Shown here: piece by piece, positions 30,265 through 38,490 of the stretch | Layout of the letters: every line of letters begins with the position of its first letter | Position numbering within the stretch: the stretch's first letter is position 1 | Translations under genes and position numbers: made by a program | The notes under the pieces: model-generated | Told to the model about the DNA's origin: nothing | Database searches by the model: none | What the model saw: the letters and a program-made list of their open reading frames with translations, nothing else | From: Streptomyces sp. CB02414 | GTDB lineage: Bacteria > Actinomycetota > Actinomycetes > Streptomycetales > Streptomycetaceae | Assembly (NCBI RefSeq): GCF_001905385.1 | Contig: NZ_LIPF01000003.1 | Coordinates: 617,082 to 681,081, forward strand | Direction of reading: 5' to 3' | DNA: 64,000 nucleotides

Positions 30265-30942
30265 ATGTTCCCGCGTGTCACGTCCCGTGTTTCCCGTACG
30301 TCCGTCCGCACCCGCGCCGCGGTGATGGCCGCAGGCCTCGGTGCCTCGGTCGCACTGGGGGCCGGGGTCGCGGCAGCCACCGGCACCACGGCGGCTTCCA
30401 GCACCTCCACCGCGGCGAGCGCCGTCGAGGCCCAGGCCGTGGCGCAGGCCGAGGCGGCGAAGGCCGAGAAGGCCGCCGCCAAGACCGCCACCGCCAAGAA
30501 GTCGGCCACCAAGAAGAAGGCCGCCTCCTGGGTCGACCCGGTGAAGAACTACAAGCTCACCGCCAGCTTCGCCCAGAACGGCGGCATGTGGGCCAGCAAG
30601 CACAGCGGCCAGGACTTCGCCGTGCCGATCGGCACCAACGTCGTCGCCACCCACGGCGGCACCGTCGTCAAGGCCGGCGGCAACGGCGCCGGTGACGGCC
30701 CCGCCTACGGCAACGCGATCGTGATCAAGCACGGCAACGGCACGTACTCCCAGTACGCGCACCTGTCCAAGATCAACGTGAAGGCCGGCCAGATCGTGAA
30801 GACCGGCCAGTCCATCGCGAAGTCCGGCAACACCGGTAACTCCAGCGGCCCGCACCTGCACTTCGAGATCCGTACGACCCCGAACTACGGCTCGGCCGTC
30901 GACCCGGTCTCCTTCCTGCGCTCCAAGGGCGTGACGGTCTGA
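30265..30942 (+). CDS. Secreted M23-family (LytM) peptidase
   Basis: 225 residues from ATG 30265, placed by GAGG 7 bp upstream. A long basic N-region and hydrophobic core (about residues 18-40) form a signal peptide. An Ala/Lys-rich linker (50-88) follows, then the LytM domain with zinc ligands His113 and Asp117 (SKHSGQDF) and His197/His199 (GPHLHFE). LytM enzymes cut peptidoglycan cross-bridges or stems outside the membrane, and a role in growth or germination is likely by family. All metal ligands are present, so it should be active. Confidence 0.92.
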   Translation: MFPRVTSRVSRTSVRTRAAVMAAGLGASVALGAGVAAATGTTAASSTSTAASAVEAQAVAQAEAAKAEKAAAKTATAKKSATKKKAASWVDPVKNYKLTASFAQNGGMWASKHSGQDFAVPIGTNVVATHGGTVVKAGGNGAGDGPAYGNAIVIKHGNGTYSQYAHLSKINVKAGQIVKTGQSIAKSGNTGNSSGPHLHFEIRTTPNYGSAVDPVSFLRSKGVTV

Positions 30943-30952
30943 GGACCAGGGG

Positions 30953-31540
30953 TCACGTACCCGTAGCGCCCCGGTGCGCCTGAGTCACCAGGTCGGTGGC
31001 TACCTCGAGGACGGCCGCGCGCTTGTCCTCGGGGTCGCCCGCCAGGTCGTTCAGGACGAACATCCCGGCGTGCAGCGTGAAGAGCGCACTCACACAGCGG
31101 ACCTGGTCGGCCAGGTCCGCTTCGGGGTCTATCAGGATGTCCCGCAGGCCGAGCATGCGGGTCTTGAACATCTCGCCGATGCGCAGGTCCCGCACGGTCG
31201 CCTGGTTCTCCTGCATGAAGCGGAAGAGCGGGGCCGCGGCCGCCAGCGCGTCGCTGTAGCGGCGGATGATCTCCTGTTTCGTCTCCAGGGTGTGCGGCTG
31301 CTCCCGCCCCCACTCGATCAGGTCCTCCACCGGCCGGACCAGACCCTCGAAGATGCTGACCAGGATCTCTTCCTTGGTCTTGAAGTGGTAGTAGAGCGCC
31401 GCCTTGGTGACGTCCAGCCGCTCGGCGATCTCGCGCAGCGAGGTCTTCTCGTACCCCTGCTCGGCGAAGAGCGCGAGCGCCACGTCCTGGATGCGCCGGC
31501 GGGTGTCCCCGCGGCGTCGCTGCTGCTTGGTGCTGTCCAT
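30953..31540 (-). CDS. TetR-family transcriptional regulator
   Basis: 195 residues from ATG 31540. In-frame starts at 31552 and 31564 are possible, and AGGAGG sits nearest to the 31552 ATG, 12 bp before 31540. The TetR HTH is typical: TRRRIQDVALALFAEQGYEKTSLREIAERLDVTKAALYYHFKTKEEIL. The ligand domain shows no distinctive motif. It is divergent from a DHA2 exporter with a palindrome between them, the standard repressor/efflux pump arrangement. It ends convergently 10 bp after the M23 peptidase. Confidence 0.9.
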   Translation of the reverse strand: MDSTKQQRRRGDTRRRIQDVALALFAEQGYEKTSLREIAERLDVTKAALYYHFKTKEEILVSIFEGLVRPVEDLIEWGREQPHTLETKQEIIRRYSDALAAAAPLFRFMQENQATVRDLRIGEMFKTRMLGLRDILIDPEADLADQVRCVSALFTLHAGMFVLNDLAGDPEDKRAAVLEVATDLVTQAHRGATGT

Positions 31541-31639
31541 CGTGCCGCCCATCCTCCTACGCACCTCCCGCTCCGCGCACTTTCCGAAAACTTACTTGAC
31601 GCCCGGCTAGTTACGCCTCTACCTTCCCGAGTGTAGTCA

Positions 31640-31657
31640 ACTTGCCGGTCGGCAAGT
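31640..31657. promoter_or_regulatory. Palindromic TetR operator
   Basis: ACTTGCCG-GT-CGGCAAGT is a perfect 8-bp-arm palindrome between the divergent tetR and MFS genes, 42 bp before the MFS start. A TTGACG (31596-31601) with a CTACCT 17 bp later may be the exporter promoter, placing the operator just downstream of it. Confidence 0.75.
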
Positions 31658-31692
31658 AAGCGGGCGAGCGACAGCGGTAGCTGGGGGAGTGA

Positions 31693-33300
<1,608 letters not shown>

Positions 33301-33358
33301 GGCCCACGGAGAAGGCCCCCGGGTGGTTCCGGCCACCCGGGGGCCTTCTCCGTGGGCC
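33301..33358. terminator. Terminator with 26-bp perfect stem
   Basis: The arms 33301-33326 and 33333-33358 are perfectly complementary over 26 bp (core AGAAGGCCCCCGGGTGG) around the loop TTCCGG, starting one base after the MFS stop. It lacks a T-run, as is common in Streptomyces. Confidence 0.85.
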
Positions 33359-33441
33359 GTGTTCACCCCGCCGTACGGCCGGTAGCGTGGCGGCGTGAGC
33401 GCCGTCCCCGTACGGCTCCGCACTCGCCGAGGAGGCCGCCA

Positions 33442-33885
33442 GTGAAGCGCTCCGTCGTCCGCGCCCTCGCCGCCACCGCGGGGGTCGCCGCGGTCGTGGC
33501 CACCGCCGTCGTACTCCGTCAGACCCCTCCGTCCGAGCCCGAGAGCGGCACCTCGTCCTTCGAGGTCCAGCAGGACCGGCGCGAGGTGGAGAAGTACTGG
33601 ACCGAGCGCCGCATGGAAGAGGCCGAACCGGCCCCCATGCCGCACGAGGAGCAGCCCCGAGGCGTCCCGGGGGCAACCGACGACAACGCCGTAGATGTGC
33701 GTGCCAGACCCCGCGTCTGCGGCATGATCCGCCGGACTGGCCCTAGGCCCCGCCCACCCGGTCCGGCAGCATCGGATGGCTTCCGGTGTTGGTCGGCGCG
33801 TGCTCCGGCAGCCAGAGCACGGCGACCGCGCCCTCGGCCGGGACGTTCTCGGGCGCACCGGCGGGACGGACGTTGCGGAAGGTGA
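33442..33885 (+). pseudogene. Remnant of a secreted trypsin/V8-like protease (N-terminal part only)
   Basis: GTG at 33442 has an excellent ribosome site (GAGGAGG 8 bp upstream). It opens a convincing signal peptide (KRSVVRALAATAGVAAVVATAVV) and a pro-region with EVEKYWTERRMEEAEPAPMPHEE, a pattern seen at the start of streptomycete secreted trypsin-like proteases. After about residue 75 the frame no longer looks like protein: it becomes Arg/Pro-rich and runs antisense into cseC from 33743. The catalytic domain is absent. This looks like a gene whose 3' part was lost. A short functional exported peptide cannot be excluded. Confidence 0.5.
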
Positions 33886-35143
33886 GGCGGGCGCCCAGGA
33901 CCCGTGCCTGGCCCGCCGCGATGGTCAGGCCCAGCCCGTGTCCCCGCCCGGCCCGGTCCGCCGCGCCGGTGCGGAAGCGGCTCGGCCCCTCGGCGAGCAG
34001 GTCCTCGGGGAAGCCCGGCCCGTGGTCGCGGACCCGGATCACCCGTCCCTCGACGCTGACCTCGACGGGCGGACGGCCGTGCCGGGCGGCGTTGGCGAGC
34101 AGGTTGAACAGCACGCGCTCCAGGCGCCGGGGGTCGGTGGTGACCTCCGACTCGTGCACCACGTGGACGGCGACGTCCGGGTCCTTGGCCGTCACCCGCC
34201 GGGTCACGAAGGCGCCCAGCATGATGTCCTGCAGTTCGGCCCGCTCCGAGGCCCCGTCGAGCCGGGCCACCTCCAGGACGTCCTCCACCAGCGTGCGCAT
34301 CGCCTTGGCCCGGTCCAGCACCAGCTCGGTCGGCCGCCCCGGCGGCAGCAGCTCGGCCGCCGTCAGCAGCCCGGTCACCGGCGTACGCAGCTCGTGCGCG
34401 ATGTCGGCGGTGACCCGGCGCTCGGCGTCCAGCCGCTTCTGCAGGGCGTCGGCCATCGCGTCCACCGCGCTCGCGAGGTCGTCCGTCTCGTCCCGGACCA
34501 CGCCGCCGATGGCGTCCCGCACCCGCACGTCCGGCTCGCCCTTGGCGACCTCGTTCGCGGCGGCGGCGGCCTTGCGCAGCCGGCGCGAGAGCTGGCCGCC
34601 GATGAGCACGCCGAGCGCGCTGCCGCCGAGGACGACCGCGATGGAGCCGATGACCAGGGCCTGGTCCAGGTCCTCGAGGATGTCGGCGCTGCGGTCGGTG
34701 AAGCCGGAGTGCAGGGACATCACGTGCCCGTCCTTGAGCGGCACGGCGGCCCAGATGTCCGTCACCCCGTCGTCCCGCTCGGAGACGTACGTCGCCCGCC
34801 GCCCCTCCTCGACCTTGCGGCGCAGCTCCGGGGGCAGGTCGGGGTCGTCGATCTTGGCGTTGGGGAAGTTCTGCCGCCCGGACAGCTCGTAGTTGCGCTG
34901 GGCGATCAGGACCCGGTCGTCCGCGAGGTCGCGGGCGTTGTCCAGCATCGAGACCCGCGCCGCGTTGTGCACGACCAGGCTCAGCGCGACCGCGACCAGC
35001 GCGCCGACCAGCGCGATCGCCGCGCTGAGCTTCCAGCGCAGCCCGCTGCGGATGCCGAGCGTACGGATGCCGAGCGTACGGATGCCGAGCGGGCGGCTGC
35101 CTGGCGTGCGGACGCCCTGCCCGCGTTGGAAGAACCCCCGCAT
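33743..35143 (-). CDS. cseC: Cell-envelope stress sensor kinase CseC
   Basis: 466 residues. TM1 (about 37-58), an extracytoplasmic domain (about 60-160), TM2 (163-184), HAMP (185-240), HisKA with TADIAHELRTPVTGLL (His250), and HATPase_c with NLLANAARHG, RVRDHGPGFPED and GRGHGLGLTIA. In S. coelicolor CseC senses cell-wall damage and phosphorylates CseB, which activates the sigE operon. The cytoplasmic N-terminus contains a 15-bp tandem repeat (35051-35095) giving PLGIRTLGIRTLGIRS. It is 24 bp downstream of cseB. Confidence 0.95.
   Translation of the reverse strand: MRGFFQRGQGVRTPGSRPLGIRTLGIRTLGIRSGLRWKLSAAIALVGALVAVALSLVVHNAARVSMLDNARDLADDRVLIAQRNYELSGRQNFPNAKIDDPDLPPELRRKVEEGRRATYVSERDDGVTDIWAAVPLKDGHVMSLHSGFTDRSADILEDLDQALVIGSIAVVLGGSALGVLIGGQLSRRLRKAAAAANEVAKGEPDVRVRDAIGGVVRDETDDLASAVDAMADALQKRLDAERRVTADIAHELRTPVTGLLTAAELLPPGRPTELVLDRAKAMRTLVEDVLEVARLDGASERAELQDIMLGAFVTRRVTAKDPDVAVHVVHESEVTTDPRRLERVLFNLLANAARHGRPPVEVSVEGRVIRVRDHGPGFPEDLLAEGPSRFRTGAADRAGRGHGLGLTIAAGQARVLGARLTFRNVRPAGAPENVPAEGAVAVLWLPEHAPTNTGSHPMLPDRVGGA
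35051..35095. repeat. 15-bp tandem repeat inside cseC
   Basis: Three consecutive 15-bp units (GATGCCGAGCGTACG twice, then a variant) encode Leu-Gly-Ile-Arg-Thr-type pentapeptides before the first membrane segment of CseC. A multiple of three, so copy-number change keeps the frame. Confidence 0.85.
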
Positions 35144-35167
35144 GTCCCTGTGTCCCGCCGTCCCCGC

Positions 35168-35872
35168 TCAGGCCTTCAACTTGTAGCCGAAGCCGCGGAC
35201 CGTCTCGATCCGGTCCTGGCCGATCTTGGTGCGCAGCCGCTGCACGTGGACGTCGACGACGCGGGTGTCCCCGCCCCAGCCGTAGTCCCACACGCGCTCC
35301 AGCAGCTTGTCCCGGGAGAGCACCGTGCCCGGCGCCGAGGAGAACTCCAGCAGCAGCCGCATCTCGGTCGGCGTGAGCGCCACCGGCCGCCCGGACCGCC
35401 GCACCTCCATGCCCTCGGTGTCGACCTCCAGCTCGCCGAAGGTGAGCACACCCCCGGTGTCCGGGGCGTTCCCCGCGTCCGCCCGGTCGCCGCCGCCCGC
35501 GTGCCCGAAGCGGCGCAGCACCGCACGGATCCGGGCGACCAGCACGGCCCCGTCGAACGGCTTGGTCACGTAGTCGTCGGCGCCCGCCTCCAGGCCGAGC
35601 ACCACGTCGATGGAGTCCGCCCGCGCCGACAGCATGATCACCGGCACGGTCGACTCGTCCCGGATGCGGCGGCACAGACTGACGCCGTCGAGACCGGGGA
35701 GCATGACGTCGAGGAGCGCGATGTCGGGGCGGTCGGCCCGGAACGCCTCCAGGCCCGACAGCCCGTCGGGCATCGCGGTGACCGCGAAGCCGTCCCGCTC
35801 CAGGGCGAGCTGCGTGGCCTCGCGGATGACGTCGTCGTCCTCGACGAACAGGACGTGGGTCTGGTCTGCCAT
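35168..35872 (-). CDS. cseB: OmpR-family response regulator CseB
   Basis: 234 residues. The receiver has the acidic triad EDDD (11-14), phospho-acceptor Asp55 (LLDVMLPGLDG), MLSARAD and YVTKPFD. The PhoB-type winged helix has LTPTEMRLLLEFSSAPGTVLSRDKLLERVW and VVDVHVQRLRTKIG, ending RGFGYKLKA. Phosphorylated CseB switches on the sigE promoter after cell-wall stress. It lies 122 bp after cseA and 24 bp before cseC. The ATG at 35872 is the only start that gives a full receiver. Confidence 0.95.
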   Translation of the reverse strand: MADQTHVLFVEDDDVIREATQLALERDGFAVTAMPDGLSGLEAFRADRPDIALLDVMLPGLDGVSLCRRIRDESTVPVIMLSARADSIDVVLGLEAGADDYVTKPFDGAVLVARIRAVLRRFGHAGGGDRADAGNAPDTGGVLTFGELEVDTEGMEVRRSGRPVALTPTEMRLLLEFSSAPGTVLSRDKLLERVWDYGWGGDTRVVDVHVQRLRTKIGQDRIETVRGFGYKLKA

Positions 35873-35994
35873 CCCGGTGCTCTCAGTCCTCGTGTGCGGT
35901 CACTCGGTAGACGCGGCGAGCGCGCGCCGCGTTCATTCCCCCGCCGGTGTTTCATGTCTTCATCGGCCCGGGCGGCCCGATCGGTTCACCCGGG

Positions 35995-36660
35995 TCAGTT
36001 CTCCGGTTCCGGAGCCGGAGAGGGCACGCTTCCGACCGCGTTGCTGTAGTCGTTGTGCATGCGGTACTCCTCGGTGAACCGGTCCGACGCCCAGCCGTAC
36101 GTGATCACGATCTGGCTGGACGGGCTCGACACCGTGTCGCCCTTCTCGTAGACCTGCTTGGACACCACCAGGTCGCCGCGGTCGATCTCCGCGTAGACCG
36201 GCGGCTCCTCGGCCTGGAACACATTCTGGTAGGCGCCGTCCTCCTCGCGGTACACGTAACTGCCCACACCCACGCCGTCGGCGCACGTCAGCACGTTGAC
36301 GACGACGTCCTCGGCCGAGCCGCCGGTCAGCTTCCCGTACGAGACGTCGACGGGGTACTGGTCGCCGGCGCACGGCTTCAGCTCGCGCTTGACCTCGGCG
36401 GACACCTTCGGGTCGGTCTTCACCAGCCGCACCGCGTCCACGCGCTGGGGACCCTTCGAGGGGGAGGCCACCGGGGAGGGGGAGGCGGCACCCTCCACCG
36501 CCTCCGCGTGGGCGGGCCCCTCGTCACGGGCGCCGGTGCCGCCGGCCCCGCAGCCGGACAGGGAAACGCCGAGGGCGACGAACGCGGCCACCGCCGCACT
36601 CGCCGCCTGCGTGCCGTTCCTCGCCCCGCCGGGTGATCGACCGTTGGTCAGGCCGCGCAA
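35995..36660 (-). CDS. cseA: Lipoprotein CseA, modulator of SigE signalling
   Basis: 221 residues, TTG start at 36660 overlapping the sigE stop by 13 bp; no ATG or GTG is available before the signal peptide. The hydrophobic core AASAAVAAFVALGVSLSGC ends in the lipobox LSGC, with Cys37 the lipidation site. The mature part shows no enzymatic motif and has three further cysteines. In S. coelicolor CseA lies outside the membrane and dampens sigE expression, probably by acting on CseC. Confidence 0.9.
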   Translation of the reverse strand: MRGLTNGRSPGGARNGTQAASAAVAAFVALGVSLSGCGAGGTGARDEGPAHAEAVEGAASPSPVASPSKGPQRVDAVRLVKTDPKVSAEVKRELKPCAGDQYPVDVSYGKLTGGSAEDVVVNVLTCADGVGVGSYVYREEDGAYQNVFQAEEPPVYAEIDRGDLVVSKQVYEKGDTVSSPSSQIVITYGWASDRFTEEYRMHNDYSNAVGSVPSPAPEPEN

Positions 36661-37181
36661 CGCTCCCGCTCCTCACGCTCCAGCGCCCGCGCGTCCAGAT
36701 CGCGGGCGACCAGCTCCTCGCGGAGCCGGGCGAGCGCCCGGTGCAGCGTGCTCTTGACCGTTCCCGCCGACATGCCGAGGGCGGCGGCGGTCTCCTCCGT
36801 TGACATCTGCTCCCAGTGTCGCAGCACCACGACACTGCGCTGCTTCGGGGCGAGCACCTTCATGACGTCCATCAGCAGGGCGCGGTCCGCGTGCTGCTCG
36901 GTGGAGTCGTCCACACAGGACTCCGGGAGCTGCTCGGTCGGCACCTCCTCCAGCTTCCGCGCCCGCCACCACTCGGTCCGCGTGTTGATCATCACCCGGC
37001 GCAGGTAGGCGTCCGCGAGCCGCTTGTCCTCGATGGTCGACCAGCGGCGGTACGTCCGGGCCAGCGCGGTCTGCAGCAGGTCCTGGGCGTCGACGGGGTC
37101 CGGGACCAGGCGCCGGGCACTGCGCAGCAGCGCGTCCTGCCGGGTGCGGACGTACTCCTCGAACTCGAGCACCTCGCCCAT
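36648..37181 (-). CDS. sigE: ECF RNA polymerase sigma factor SigE
   Basis: 177 residues. Region 2 (EEYVRTRQDALLRSARRLVPDPVDAQDLLQTALARTYRRW) and region 4 (LAPKQRSVVVLRHWEQMSTEETAAALGMSAGTVKSTLHRALARLREEL) are intact. The sequence and the gene order sigE-cseA-cseB-cseC match the S. coelicolor envelope-stress operon. SigE directs transcription of cell-wall genes. There is no anti-sigma gene alongside, in line with control by CseB/CseC at transcription. ATG at 37181 has GGAAGGCGG 4-12 bp upstream. Confidence 0.96.
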   Translation of the reverse strand: MGEVLEFEEYVRTRQDALLRSARRLVPDPVDAQDLLQTALARTYRRWSTIEDKRLADAYLRRVMINTRTEWWRARKLEEVPTEQLPESCVDDSTEQHADRALLMDVMKVLAPKQRSVVVLRHWEQMSTEETAAALGMSAGTVKSTLHRALARLREELVARDLDARALEREERERCAA

Positions 37182-37423
37182 GTCAACCGCCTTCCGATCC
37201 CCGTACTCCGACGGTGGTCACCGCCGGAAACGAAGTTAGGGAAGCGTTGTCACGGCGCTGTGCGAAGGACCCTGCGGCAATCCCTCGGCTGTCCGTCGGT
37301 TGTGTAACGGAAGGAGGAACCGGACAAATTGCCGCGCCGCTTGCGGGTGACAAGGGTGTTTCAGGAGTGCCTAAGAGGTGTCTGAGGACGATTCGCCCGG
37401 CCGTGCCGGTGTTACGGGCGGCG
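37182..37423 (-). promoter_or_regulatory. sigE promoter region
   Basis: 242 bp separate sigE from the end of mutY. On the minus strand GTGACAACGCTTCCCTAAC lies at about 37234-37252, about 53 bp before the sigE start, and resembles a -35/-10 arrangement with short spacing. CseB would act on or near it by analogy with S. coelicolor. The remainder holds no gene. Confidence 0.4.
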
Positions 37424-38359
37424 TCAGCCCACCGGCAGCCGGTACAGCCCGTCCGCCAGCGGTTCCACCAGGCCGTCGGAGACGAGGCCGTCCAGGGCGC
37501 GGGCGCGCTGCACCGGCTCGTGCCACACCTGGTCGAGCGCTGCCTGCGGCACCGGTCCCGGCGCCTCGCGCAGCACCGCGAGCAGCCGTCCGCGCACCTG
37601 CCGGTCGGTGCCCGCGTACGTCTGCCCGCGCCGCGGCGGCCCGTCGTGCGCGGGCTTGCCGGCCAGCCGCCAGGCGCACCGGCCGGAGATCGGGCAGCGG
37701 TGGCAGGACTCGTTCTTCGCCGTGCACACCAGGGCGCCCAGCTCCATCGAGGCGGCGGCCCAGCGGGCGGCGTCGCCCTCGTCCTCCGGCAGCAGCGTGC
37801 GCGCCAGCTTCCGTTCGGCGGCGGTGGTGGCGTTCGGCGGGTACTGCACCCCGGTGACCGCGCGGGCGAGGACCCGGCGCACGTTGGTGTCCAGCACGGC
37901 GTGCCGCTGGCCGTAGGCGAACGAGGCGACCGCGGCGGCCGTGTACTCGCCGATGCCGGGCAGCGCCAGCAGCTGCGCGTGGTCCGACGGCACGTCGCCG
38001 CCGTGCCGTTCCGTTATGGCCGAGGCGGCGCCGTGCAGGCGCAGGGCGCGACGCGGGTAACCGAGCCGGCCCCAGGCCCGGACCGCCTCGCCGGGCGCCT
38101 CGGCGGCGAGGTCGGCGGGGCGCGGCCAGCGGGCCAGCCACTGTTCGTAGACGGGCAGGACGCGGTTCACCGGCGTCTGCTGGAGCATGAACTCACTGAC
38201 CATCACGCCCCAGGCACCGGCCTCGGGACGCCGCCACGGCAGATCGCGGGCGTGCTCGGCGAACCAGTCGGCGACGGGGGCGTGCAGCGGCCCGCCGGAG
38301 GCCGGAGCCGCGGCGGGGTCGGAGGGGCCGTTGTGCGAGGGCTTCGTGGGCGCAGTCAT
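37424..38359 (-). CDS. mutY: A/G-specific adenine DNA glycosylase
   Basis: 311 residues. MutY removes adenine mispaired with 8-oxoguanine. The catalytic Glu56 lies in SEFMLQQTPVNRV. The HhH-GPD region LPGIGEYTAAAVASFAYG has the MutY-specific Tyr139, and Asp157 is in VLDTNVRRV. The 4Fe-4S cluster ligands Cys212, 219, 222 and 228 keep the C-x6-C-x2-C-x5-C spacing. The C-terminal 8-oxoG-recognition domain is short compared with E. coli MutY. ATG at 38359 follows GGAGGGTC closely. Confidence 0.94.
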   Translation of the reverse strand: MTAPTKPSHNGPSDPAAAPASGGPLHAPVADWFAEHARDLPWRRPEAGAWGVMVSEFMLQQTPVNRVLPVYEQWLARWPRPADLAAEAPGEAVRAWGRLGYPRRALRLHGAASAITERHGGDVPSDHAQLLALPGIGEYTAAAVASFAYGQRHAVLDTNVRRVLARAVTGVQYPPNATTAAERKLARTLLPEDEGDAARWAAASMELGALVCTAKNESCHRCPISGRCAWRLAGKPAHDGPPRRGQTYAGTDRQVRGRLLAVLREAPGPVPQAALDQVWHEPVQRARALDGLVSDGLVEPLADGLYRLPVG

Positions 38360-38438
38360 GACCCTCCGATCCTGCCACGGAAGGACCCTCCCACGGGCGC
38401 ACCGCCACCCGGTGGCGGGGCGCCCGTGGGGCACGACA

Positions 38439-38456
38439 CCTGACGATCGGCAGGGG
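38439..38456. promoter_or_regulatory. Near-palindromic operator before the kinase gene
   Basis: CCTGACGATCGGCAGGGG ends 34 bp before the kinase start. Its core CCTG-N-CGATCG-N-CAGG is a near-perfect palindrome, and the same 18 bp recur at 41883-41900 before the PAP2 gene. It is a good candidate binding site for the response regulator encoded between them. Confidence 0.6.
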
Positions 38457-38490
38457 CGCCGCCCTGCCCGCCGCTTGTAGCGTCGGGCCC

